Assembly: GCA_031279175.1 (NCBI GenBank)
Contig: JAITJA010000119.1
Coordinates: 1 to 9,593 of the forward strand
DNA length: 9,593 nucleotides
Reading direction: 5' to 3'
Origin: Odoribacteraceae bacterium
GTDB lineage: Bacteria > Bacteroidota > Bacteroidia > Bacteroidales > Marinifilaceae
Shown here: piece after piece, positions 1 through 5,777 of the stretch
Layout of the letters: each line of letters opens with the position of its first letter
Position numbering within the stretch: the stretch's first letter is position 1
Program-made: the position numbers and the translations under genes
The notes under the pieces: model-generated
Database searches by the model: none
What the model was told of the DNA's origin: nothing
Seen by the model: only the letters and a program-made list of their open reading frames with translations

Positions 1-428
1 ACGAGGGAGGTGTTGTTCACGCCCCCGTACTGGAGGACGTCCCGGTTAAAGTTGTTCATGTTGGCGTAGTTGAACGCGACGTTCACGCCCTTGACTTTCC
101 CGCGCGGCACGATGAAATCAAAGACGAATCCCACGTTGCCGAGCAGTAGGCTGGCCTTGCCTCGCTTGTCCACGGAGGTTGTCCTGTCGAGGCCGAGGAA
201 GGGGGTAAGGTTGAATTCGGACTTGCGGAACACGCCGACGCCCGCCGGGTTCGCGTGGAGGGAGGAGAGGTCGCCACCAAGCGCGCCGAAAGCTCCACCC
301 ATGGCGGCGGAACGGGCGGTGCCGTACGGGTATAATCGCGAGAATTGTATGATGCTTATCGGGTCTTGTGCCGCGACAGCAAGCGCGCCAGTCAGGCACG
401 CGACGAGGAGTAGGGATTTCTTGTTCAT
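1..428 (-). CDS. FadL/OMPP1-like outer membrane protein, partial (3' end beyond window)
   Basis: Reading the minus strand from the ATG at 428-426 gives 142 codons that stay open to the window edge. The product starts MNKKSLLLVACLTGALAVAAQ, a Sec signal peptide probably cleaved before Gln21. It continues with LYPYGTARSAAMGGAFGALG and SSLHANPAGVGVFRKSEF. The AMGGAFGALGG and NPAG motifs are typical of the Bacteroidota outer membrane beta-barrel family related to FadL/OMPP1, often labelled 'hemin receptor' in databases. Full members are usually several hundred residues, so about two thirds is missing here. By family, it probably sits in the outer membrane and may pass hydrophobic or small ligands; the substrate is unknown and the haem label is not supported by anything visible. 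It lies 12 nt after the stop of the upstream lipoprotein gene on the same strand, so the two are probably co-transcribed. No Shine-Dalgarno sequence is visible in that gap. Confidence 0.85.
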   Translation of the reverse strand, partial: MNKKSLLLVACLTGALAVAAQDPISIIQFSRLYPYGTARSAAMGGAFGALGGDLSSLHANPAGVGVFRKSEFNLTPFLGLDRTTSVDKRGKASLLLGNVGFVFDFIVPRGKVKGVNVAFNYANMNNFNRDVLQYGGVNNTSL

Positions 429-440
429 GTCGTGATGGTG

Positions 441-1898
441 TTATCGTCTTCCCGTGCGAGAACTGGAGCTGCCGGAACTGCTGCCGGAACTACCGCCGGA
501 CGAGCTGCTGCTGCCACTGCTGCTGCTGCGGCTATACGAGCTGCTGGAGCCGGATGAGCTGCTGCCGGATGAGCTGCTGCTACTCCTGCTGTACGAGCTG
601 CTGCTGCTCGATGACGAGGAGGAGTTGCTTTGCCGGGTAGTCGTCGAGCTGCTATTGTTGCTTGACGACGAGGTGTTGCTTTGCCGGTACGCGTTATTCC
701 GCGTGTTGGTCGAGCTGCTCGAGCTATTCGTGTTGGCGGGCGTCGCGTTGGTTCTCGTGTAATTGCTTCGCGCGTTTGTCGAGCTGCTCGAGCCCTGGTT
801 TACCGGGGTGACGGTTGTTGTCTGGTTCGCGTTCCGCGTGTACGTGCTGGTGGCAGAACCCGTCCGCGCGTTGTTGTTCCGGTTGGTGTTATTCTCCCGG
901 CTATAAGTTGTCCGGGCGTTCGCGTTCGTCCGGTTGGTGCTGCTACTACTCGTCGCGGTCCGGTTGGTGGTATAACTTGCGCGGTTATTATAATAGGTAG
1001 CGTTTCTCCGTCCCGTGTTGACGTGCCTTGACACGTAATTGGAGCGTTCCCCGGCGTGGTAATCGCGGTAATAATTATCGTAATAGTGATCGTGATACCA
1101 CCTGTCGTGGCGTCTCGGGTAATGCCAGAAGGGGTCGTGATACCACGAGCTATAATACCACGGGTCGTAGTACCCCCAGTACCTGTCGTACCCCCAGTAT
1201 CCCCCGAATCCCATGTTCCATCCCGCCCCCCGGTATCTCCAGCGGACGTTATAGAAGTGATCGAACGCGTAAAAGTCGAAGCGCGGGTCATTCCAGGAGA
1301 TCGTCATGACGTAATCCGGGTAGACGCCAAAGAGAAACTTGGAATAGAGGTCAATATTCGATGACGACGGGAACCACCAGTAGCGGTTGTCCAGCGTGAA
1401 CACGTTCCAGTCGCTGTTAAACGAGAGGTTCAGCGCGATCTCGTACCCGTTGCCGAAGAGCGCGAAGCCTTCCGGGTAGCGATTCATGATCCGCACGCAC
1501 TCTTGCAGGTCGTACTCGCTGCCGTGGAAGCCACCCATCCAGTAGCCGTCGTCCCCGGGCACCGGGATGATCTCGACGGACCCGGGATTGATGGCCTCGG
1601 CGCGTTCCACTTGTTGTCGTGTCGCGTAGCGCGCCATGCCGATCGCGCGCGCGTTCTCGTTCACGCCGGTAATATTCTCGTTCTCCCTGTTATAGACGGG
1701 TGTATATTGATTATCCGGCAGCGAGCGCGTGTTGATTGTTTGTCCCGTCTGCAATTCGTGTTCTTGCGCGTACAGGGATTGTTCCCCGGGCACGTAGTAG
1801 ATGTCGTCCTCCTGCACGCGCGCAAAATTGCTCGTGGAGGAACAGGCGCTTACCAGGATCATGGTAGCCCACGCGATGATGTATATTCTTGTTCTCAT
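441..1898 (-). CDS. Outer-membrane-type lipoprotein with aromatic-rich domain and long Ser/Asn/Thr tail
   Basis: This 485-aa protein has a lipoprotein signal peptide: basic start MRTR, hydrophobic stretch, lipobox VSAC with Cys19 as the lipidation site. Residues 20-200 look like an ordinary folded region. Residues about 205-290 are extremely rich in Trp, Tyr, His, Arg and Asp (for example YWGYDRYWGYYDPWYY). From about residue 301 to the end the chain is low complexity: first Asn/Thr/Arg/Ser, then almost pure Ser with scattered Gly, Tyr and Arg (424-480). The +2 residue after Cys is Ser, not Asp. Location is inferred to be the outer membrane, perhaps surface-exposed, with the tail as a disordered or wall-contacting extension. 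I do not recognise a named family. The next gene on the same strand, 12 nt downstream, encodes a FadL-like barrel, so the lipoprotein may partner it. The tail DNA is GCT/CTG-repeat-rich and may vary in length between strains. Confidence 0.85.
   Translation of the reverse strand: MRTRIYIIAWATMILVSACSSTSNFARVQEDDIYYVPGEQSLYAQEHELQTGQTINTRSLPDNQYTPVYNRENENITGVNENARAIGMARYATRQQVERAEAINPGSVEIIPVPGDDGYWMGGFHGSEYDLQECVRIMNRYPEGFALFGNGYEIALNLSFNSDWNVFTLDNRYWWFPSSSNIDLYSKFLFGVYPDYVMTISWNDPRFDFYAFDHFYNVRWRYRGAGWNMGFGGYWGYDRYWGYYDPWYYSSWYHDPFWHYPRRHDRWYHDHYYDNYYRDYHAGERSNYVSRHVNTGRRNATYYNNRASYTTNRTATSSSSTNRTNANARTTYSRENNTNRNNNARTGSATSTYTRNANQTTTVTPVNQGSSSSTNARSNYTRTNATPANTNSSSSSTNTRNNAYRQSNTSSSSNNSSSTTTRQSNSSSSSSSSSSYSRSSSSSSGSSSSGSSSSYSRSSSSGSSSSSGGSSGSSSGSSSSRTGRR
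459..629 (-). repeat. Serine-codon microsatellite tract in lipoprotein 3' end
   Basis: The plus strand is dominated by GAGCTGCTG-type triplets, which read as AGC/TCx serine codons on the minus strand (residues 424-480 of the lipoprotein). Within it, GCCGGATGAGCTGCT at 549-563 is repeated perfectly and directly at 564-578, a 15-bp in-frame tandem duplication encoding two copies of a Ser4-Gly unit. Such triplet-based tracts are prone to in-frame slippage, so tail length may be polymorphic. Confidence 0.8.
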
Positions 1899-2048
1899 AA
1901 CATGTAAGTATTATGTTTTATCGCGAATGTAACAAATTCTACGCGGAAACTTGTTAAGTAAATGATAAAGTTCCCCCTGCCGGGCGAAACGCTTCCCGTA
2001 TTTTTAGTTACATTCGCGGATAGTTACATAACCCTAATACATTGAACC
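1899..2048. promoter_or_regulatory. Divergent promoter region, lipoprotein / DUF4301
   Basis: These 150 bp separate two divergent start codons (minus-strand ATG at 1898 and plus-strand ATG at 2049), so promoters for both genes must lie here or inside the flanking genes. The stretch is AT-richer than the genes. I see no clean TAnnTTTG -7 box; the nearest on the minus strand is TAGAATTTG, which has one extra base between TA and TTTG. The region also carries the inverted repeat described separately. Neither start has a recognisable Shine-Dalgarno sequence. Confidence 0.6.
1922..2018. repeat. Perfect 12-bp inverted repeat in divergent region
   Basis: CGCGAATGTAAC at 1922-1933 is matched exactly by its reverse complement GTTACATTCGCG at 2007-2018, with 73 bp between the arms. 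A further GTTACA occurs at 2023-2028, 16 bp from the start of the right arm. Each arm lies 24-31 bp from one of the two divergent start codons, so the arms are placed nearly symmetrically. This suggests a shared regulator-binding site, though no regulator can be named. Confidence 0.6.
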
Positions 2049-3611
2049 ATGTACACGAAGAGTGATCTTAGACAGTTCAAACGCCTCGGCATAAAGCCGG
2101 AGCAGGTGGATAAACAACTCGAACACTTCGCCAACGGTTTTGATCACGTCGCGTTGAAAGAAACGGCCGCGACGGGAAACGGGATCAAGCAGCTCCCGGA
2201 ACAAGAAATCGACAACCTCGTCTCCCGCTTCCGGGAGAAGCAACCCTCGCTTTCCATGATAAAGATGGTTCCCGCCTCGGGATCGGCTACCCGAATGTTT
2301 AAGGTCTTGAATACCTTCATGACTACATACACCGGGAGCGACGCCGAGTACCTGCAACTGCGCCGGGATAAAGGCCCCGGGACGCCCCTCCTCTTCTTCG
2401 AGAAAATTCGCGAATATCCCTTCTTCCGCCGGCTACGGGAGGTGCTTTACAAGGATCACCTCGACATCGACAAGCTATCCCGGAAAAACCAGTTCATCGA
2501 GATCCTGGAGTACTTGTTAACGGAAAAGGGATTGAACTACAACGCCACGCCAAAGGGCCTCATCGATTTCCATCTCTACCAGGAGCACGTCCGCACCGCC
2601 TTCGAGGAGCATCTCGTCGAGGGGGCCCTCTATTGTAATAACGGGAAAACGGCCAATCTCCACTTTACCGTCTCCAGGGAGCACGCCAGCCGCTTCAAGG
2701 CACTGCTAAAGAGCGTCCGCGGGCGATACGAGAAGGAAACCGGCACGCGGTTTAACGTCTCGTTCTCTATCCAGCGGAGGGACACCGACACGGTAAGTCT
2801 CGCCAGGGACAACCAATTGTTGCGGGACAAGAATCAAACCATCGTCTTCCGGCCCGGCGGACACGGCGCGTTGATACATAACCTGAATGACTTGAAGGAG
2901 GAGATCATTTTCATCAAGAATATCGACAACGTTACTCCCGATCGCAACAAGGACGTTACCGTGAGATACAAGCAGGCGCTCGGCGGCCTCCTGCTGGAGA
3001 CGCGCGAGAAGGTTTTTCATTACGCCCGGCTGCTTGACAGGCGCGCCGTGACGCCCGCGTTGCTGGACGAGGTCGAGGCCTTCATACGCGAACATCTCGG
3101 TCACAGGCCCCCGGCTCTTTCCCCGGACGCCACGCGGAAAGAACGCGTCAAGTGCCTGAAGCGCGTGTTAGACCGGCCCCTGAGGGTGTGCGGCATGGTG
3201 CGGAACGAGGGCGAGCCGGGCGGCGGTCCTTTCTGGGTCACCGCGAGCGACGGGGGCGAGCGGCTCATGATCGTCGAAAGCGCGCAAGTGAACATGAAAG
3301 ACAAGGAGCAAAAGGGCATCTTCCTCGCGTCGACCCACTTTAACCCGGTGGACATCGTATGTAGCACGCGCGATTACAAGGGAAGGAGGTACAACCTCCT
3401 CGACTTCATCGACGAGCGCCAGGGGTTCATCACCGCGAAGTCATTCGAGGGAGAGGAGATCCGGGTACAGGAGCTGCCCGGCCTCTGGAACGGCGCGATG
3501 GCCAACTGGAACACGCTCTTCGTCGAGGTTCCCCTCGCGACCTTCACCCCCGTGAAGACCGTCTTTGACTTGCTCCGCGTCGAGCACATGAACGTCGTCT
3601 CGTCCATGTAA
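2049..3611 (+). CDS. DUF4301 family protein, possible nucleotidyltransferase fold
   Basis: The 520-aa product has no signal peptide or membrane segment and is expected to be cytoplasmic. I recognise it as DUF4301, a family without an established function. Motifs visible: MVPASGSATRMFK at 73-85, FRPGGHGALIHNL at 267-279, FIKNIDNVTPD at 288-298, RVCGMVRNEGEPGGGPFWV at 379-397 and STHFNPVDIVC at 428-438. The first resembles the glycine-rich GxGTRM loop of sugar-phosphate nucleotidyltransferases. GGHG and IDNV resemble the uridine-binding and metal-binding segments of UDP-sugar pyrophosphorylases. The inference is therefore a GT-A-like nucleotidyltransferase activity, unproven. The gene stands alone: divergent from the lipoprotein gene, convergent with aldolase, and followed 16 nt after its stop by a strong terminator. 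The start MYTKSDL is the first ATG after the intergenic region and gives a typical N-terminus; it has no Shine-Dalgarno sequence. Confidence 0.88.
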   Translation: MYTKSDLRQFKRLGIKPEQVDKQLEHFANGFDHVALKETAATGNGIKQLPEQEIDNLVSRFREKQPSLSMIKMVPASGSATRMFKVLNTFMTTYTGSDAEYLQLRRDKGPGTPLLFFEKIREYPFFRRLREVLYKDHLDIDKLSRKNQFIEILEYLLTEKGLNYNATPKGLIDFHLYQEHVRTAFEEHLVEGALYCNNGKTANLHFTVSREHASRFKALLKSVRGRYEKETGTRFNVSFSIQRRDTDTVSLARDNQLLRDKNQTIVFRPGGHGALIHNLNDLKEEIIFIKNIDNVTPDRNKDVTVRYKQALGGLLLETREKVFHYARLLDRRAVTPALLDEVEAFIREHLGHRPPALSPDATRKERVKCLKRVLDRPLRVCGMVRNEGEPGGGPFWVTASDGGERLMIVESAQVNMKDKEQKGIFLASTHFNPVDIVCSTRDYKGRRYNLLDFIDERQGFITAKSFEGEEIRVQELPGLWNGAMANWNTLFVEVPLATFTPVKTVFDLLRVEHMNVVSSM

Positions 3612-3627
3612 TTACCCGTTCGCGAAG

Positions 3628-3658
3628 AAAGGGGACGCTTGCCTGGCGTCCCCTTTTT
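3628..3658 (+). terminator. Rho-independent terminator after DUF4301 gene
   Basis: AAAGGGGACGC (3628-3638) pairs perfectly with GCGTCCCCTTT (3646-3656) around a 7-nt loop, and five T residues end at 3658. It begins 16 nt after the DUF4301 stop. On the opposite strand the hairpin is followed by a mixed TTTCTTC, so it may also stop transcripts from the convergent aldolase gene, but less well. Confidence 0.88.
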
Positions 3659-3713
3659 CATTTCCCTTCTTTCCTCCCCTCGAATGTTGTATTGAATTGT
3701 CTTTCTCGCTGGA

Positions 3714-4706
3714 TCACACCCTGTCGGCGCTGCCGAGCACGTGCATGGTCTTGTGCTTGTACAGCTCCTTGAGGGCTGCTCGCGCTGGCCCGAGATACTT
3801 CCGCGGGTCGAACTCTGCCGGTTTAAGCGCGAGCACTTCCCGGATGGCGGCGGTCATGGCGAGCCTCCCGTCGGAGTCGATATTGATCTTGCAGACGGCG
3901 GAAGTGGCCGCGCGCCGCAATTGTTCCTCGGGGATGCCGATCGCGTCGACGAGCTTCCCGCCGTGACTATTGATCGACTCTACTTTTTCCCTTGGCACGG
4001 AGGAGGCCCCGTGCAGCACGATCGGGAAGCCCGGCACGCGTCGTTCGATCTCCTCGAGGATATCGAAGCGGAGTGGTGGCGGGACGAGCACCCCGTTCTC
4101 GTCGCGCGTGCATTGCTCGGGCCGGAACTTGTTCGCCCCGTGCGACGTGCCGATAGAGATGGCGAGGGAGTCGACGCCTGTCTTGTTCAAGAAATCTTCT
4201 ACTTGATCGGGGCTGGTATAGACGCTTCGGGCGGCGACCACGTCGTCCTCGATCCCGGCGAGCACGCCCAGCTCGCCCTCGACGGTGACGTCATACCGGT
4301 GCGCGTACTCGACCACGGCGCGCGTCAGCTTCACGTTCTCCTCGTACGAGTGGTGCGAACCGTCGATCATGACCGACGAGAAGCCCGTTTCGATGCACGA
4401 GACGCACAACTCGAGCGTGTCGCCGTGGTCGAGGTGGAGGCAAACGGGGATGTCGAGCCCCAGTTCCTTGGCATACTCGACGGCCCCTTGCGCCATGTAA
4501 CGCAGCAGGGTCTGGTTGGCGTACGCTCGCGCGCCGCTGGAAACTTGCAAGATGACCGGAGACCGCGTCTCGACGCAGGCTTGAATGATTGCCTGCATTT
4601 GTTCCATGTTATTGAAATTGAAAGCGGGAATAGCGTACTTGCCTTCCATTGCTTTCTTGAACATTTCCCTGGTATTGACCAGTCCTAATTCTTTGTAGCT
4701 AACCAT
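3714..4706 (-). CDS. fba: Class II fructose-bisphosphate aldolase
   Basis: The 330-aa enzyme catalyses reversible cleavage of fructose 1,6-bisphosphate to glyceraldehyde 3-phosphate and dihydroxyacetone phosphate in glycolysis and gluconeogenesis, in the cytoplasm, using a divalent metal, usually zinc. Visible class II features: PAFNFNN near 27-33, HLDHGD at 91-96 (catalytic Asp93 and metal ligand His94), VEGELG at 142-147 with the metal-ligand Glu, TSHG with His189, LHGASS at 231-236 with His232, and NIDSDGR at 275-281, which binds phosphate. Length fits bacterial class II enzymes. A tagatose-bisphosphate specificity cannot be excluded from sequence alone, but the overall type fits the housekeeping Bacteroidales aldolase. 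It is a single-gene unit. Its promoter probably includes TATCTTTG (4747-4754, minus strand), 40 nt before the start. The MVSYKELGL start fits the family. Confidence 0.95.
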   Translation of the reverse strand: MVSYKELGLVNTREMFKKAMEGKYAIPAFNFNNMEQMQAIIQACVETRSPVILQVSSGARAYANQTLLRYMAQGAVEYAKELGLDIPVCLHLDHGDTLELCVSCIETGFSSVMIDGSHHSYEENVKLTRAVVEYAHRYDVTVEGELGVLAGIEDDVVAARSVYTSPDQVEDFLNKTGVDSLAISIGTSHGANKFRPEQCTRDENGVLVPPPLRFDILEEIERRVPGFPIVLHGASSVPREKVESINSHGGKLVDAIGIPEEQLRRAATSAVCKINIDSDGRLAMTAAIREVLALKPAEFDPRKYLGPARAALKELYKHKTMHVLGSADRV

Positions 4707-4746
4707 AATTATTTGATTTTAGAGGGTACATGTATTTTAGACGGTT

Positions 4747-4754
4747 CAAAGATA
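4747..4754 (-). promoter_or_regulatory. fba promoter -7 box
   Basis: The minus strand reads TATCTTTG, an exact match to the Bacteroidota sigma-ABfr -7 consensus TAnnTTTG, 40 nt upstream of the aldolase start. No matching TTG/TTTG -33 element is seen 19-21 nt further upstream; that position is occupied by the loop of a terminator-like hairpin. Confidence 0.6.
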
Positions 4755-4762
4755 GCTATTCG

Positions 4763-4795
4763 CTCCCGATTTATCTCCTCGCGGGAGGTTTTTTT
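4763..4795 (+). terminator. Terminator-like hairpin with T7 tract upstream of fba
   Basis: CTCCCG (4763-4768) pairs with CGGGAG (4782-4787) around a 13-nt loop and is followed by GTTTTTTT (4788-4795), the plus-strand layout of an intrinsic terminator. A shorter alternative stem is CCTC/GAGG at 4777-4788. No plus-strand gene ends here, and the element overlaps the expected -33 region of the fba promoter. It may block antisense transcription leaving fba, or act as a regulatory structure. Confidence 0.45.
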
Positions 4796-4881
4796 GCCCC
4801 TCGCGCGCTAAAAGGGCTATTATGCCCTGGGAGATAGCGTTGCTCTTGCCGGTTGCTCGCTTTTCGCCCGTTTTCCCCCGT

Positions 4882-5112
4882 TTGTCTAGTTAGACAAGTC
4901 GCTTGTCTAGTTAGACAAGTCATTTGTCTAATTAGATTTCTCGTCTGTCTAATTAGAAAAGTCATTTGTCTAATTAGACAAGTCATTTGTCTAATTAGAT
5001 TTCCTGCTTGTCTAACTAGACAAGTCGCTTGTCTAACTAGAAAAGTCACTTGTCTAATTAGACAGACGGGAAATCTAATTAGATTTCTTGCCTGTCTAAC
5101 TAGAAAAGTCGC
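4882..5112. repeat. Array of eleven 21-bp palindromic tandem repeats
   Basis: Eleven units follow one another with an exact 21-bp period, starting at 4882, 4903, 4924, 4945, 4966, 4987, 5008, 5029, 5050, 5071 and 5092; a decayed start of a twelfth (CTGTA) follows at 5113. The ideal unit is the 16-bp perfect palindrome TTGTCTAATTAGACAA plus a linker GTC(A/G)(C/T). The core is CTAATTAG in six units, CTAGTTAG in the first two, and CTAACTAG in units 7, 8 and 11. Unit 10 has different but still perfectly palindromic arms (AAATCTAATTAGATTT). The array is much more AT-rich than its surroundings. It lies between the L31 terminator and the fba promoter, so it is probably untranscribed DNA. Confidence 0.95.
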
Positions 5113-5162
5113 CTGTACGGGTGATTCTCGTCCTTGTTGCTGGCGTTGGCACGGTTGATTTC

Positions 5163-5185
5163 ACGCGCGAAACGTTGTCGCGCGT
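5163..5185. repeat. 8-bp inverted repeat (GC-rich hairpin)
   Basis: ACGCGCGA (5163-5170) and TCGCGCGT (5178-5185) are perfect reverse complements around a 7-nt spacer, AACGTTG. There is no T tract on either side, so it is not an obvious terminator. It sits between the 21-bp array and the L31 terminator. Chance is possible in such CG-rich sequence. Confidence 0.5.
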
Positions 5186-5221
5186 CCGGTGGTGATCCTC
5201 GTTCATTCCCCCGCGGGCAAC

Positions 5222-5246
5222 AAAAAAGCCGCTCTCTCGGGCGGCT
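5222..5246 (-). terminator. Rho-independent terminator of L31 gene
   Basis: On the minus strand AGCCGC (complement of 5241-5246) pairs with GCGGCT (complement of 5227-5232) around an 8-nt loop, and six T residues follow (5222-5227 read as A on the plus strand). The hairpin begins 25 nt after the L31 stop codon. Confidence 0.85.
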
Positions 5247-5271
5247 CTTTTCACTTGGGCAATCGCGGTGA

Positions 5272-5535
5272 TTATTTCTTGCGATTATCCATGTGTGTTT
5301 TGTAGCGGTTCATGAACTTATCCACTCGTCCGGCGGTATCGATCAGCTTGACCTTACCGGTATAGAACGGGTGTGAGGCGTTGGATATCTCCATTTTAAT
5401 CAGCGGGTACTCGACGCCGTCGATTTCGATATGTTCTCTTGTCGCGGCGGTAGATTTCGTGATTGTTATTTGCCCGTTAGACATGTCTTTAAGCACCACT
5501 AACCTGTAATTCTCTGGATGTAGACCTTTTTTCAT
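5272..5535 (-). CDS. rpmE2: 50S ribosomal protein L31, type B
   Basis: The 87-aa product (start MKKGLHPENYRLVVLKDMS) is the type B form of ribosomal protein L31, a component of the large subunit near the central protuberance that contacts the small subunit. Recognisable features are HPENYR near the N-terminus, SNASHPFYTGK around 52-62, and the basic end DKFMNRYKTHMDNRKK. It contains no cysteine, so the CxxC zinc ligands of the zinc-binding L31 form are absent. The length is normal for the type B family. The gene is a single unit with its own candidate promoter (5570-5600) and terminator (5222-5246). In some bacteria type B L31 replaces a zinc-binding paralogue under zinc limitation; whether a paralogue exists here cannot be seen. 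No Zur-like operator was identified. Confidence 0.95.
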   Translation of the reverse strand: MKKGLHPENYRLVVLKDMSNGQITITKSTAATREHIEIDGVEYPLIKMEISNASHPFYTGKVKLIDTAGRVDKFMNRYKTHMDNRKK

Positions 5536-5569
5536 GGTATCGTTGATTTAATGTTTACGAATTGAGCCG

Positions 5570-5600
5570 CGAAGATAGCGCCTTCACTGTTAATACCAAA
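5570..5600 (-). promoter_or_regulatory. Candidate L31 promoter (-33 and -7 boxes)
   Basis: On the minus strand TTTG (complement of 5597-5600) is followed after 19 nt by TATCTTCG (complement of 5570-5577), which differs from the Bacteroidota -7 consensus TAnnTTTG by one base. The spacing fits the -33/-7 arrangement, and the -7 box lies 34 nt upstream of the L31 start codon. Confidence 0.55.
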
Positions 5601-5777
5601 GAAACGCGTGGTTTTTCCGGCCCCGTCACGCTTTATTTGTCGGGATACCCGGTCGCGGTCGCGCTCGTGGCGTGAAATCCTTCATCGCGCTCGTGTCGCC
5701 GGGTGGTGATTTTCGTCCCGGGACGAGGTAATATCGTTTCAATCGCGTACATTTATCGCGTTTAAGCGACTCGCGTC

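Larger units (their letters stand above)
4707..5271. other. 565-bp gene-free stretch between aldolase and L31
   Basis: In order along the plus strand this stretch holds the fba -7 box (4747-4754), a plus-strand terminator-like hairpin (4763-4795), about 85 bp with no recognised signal, the 21-bp palindromic array (4882-5112), a GC-rich hairpin (5163-5185) and the L31 terminator (5222-5246). The two open frames that run through the array on opposite strands are by-products of its 21-bp period and are not genes. Confidence 0.75.

Noticed and set aside
454..762. Plus-strand open frame rich in Leu and Glu (ELLLL-type)
   Set aside because: It is the antisense reading of the serine-codon tract of the lipoprotein gene.
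3741..4688. 315-codon open frame antisense to aldolase
   Set aside because: The minus-strand frame is a clear class II aldolase; the antisense frame shows only codon-shadow composition.
4882..5112. CRISPR array
   Set aside because: The repeats are contiguous at 21 bp, without unique spacers of CRISPR length, and there are no cas genes nearby.
4771..5158. Open frames on both strands through the first array (about 92 and 101 codons, 7-residue repeats such as CLIRQVI)
   Set aside because: A 21-bp period is a multiple of three, so any stop-free frame in one unit stays open through all, and the palindromic unit makes this true on both strands. There is no ribosome binding site or recognisable domain.
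5659..5695. 11-bp direct repeat TCGCGCTCGTG (5659-5669 and 5685-5695) between L31 and subtilase genes
   Set aside because: It is short and built from CG-rich words common in this genome. The 26-bp spacing does not match a known regulator pattern and there is no further copy.
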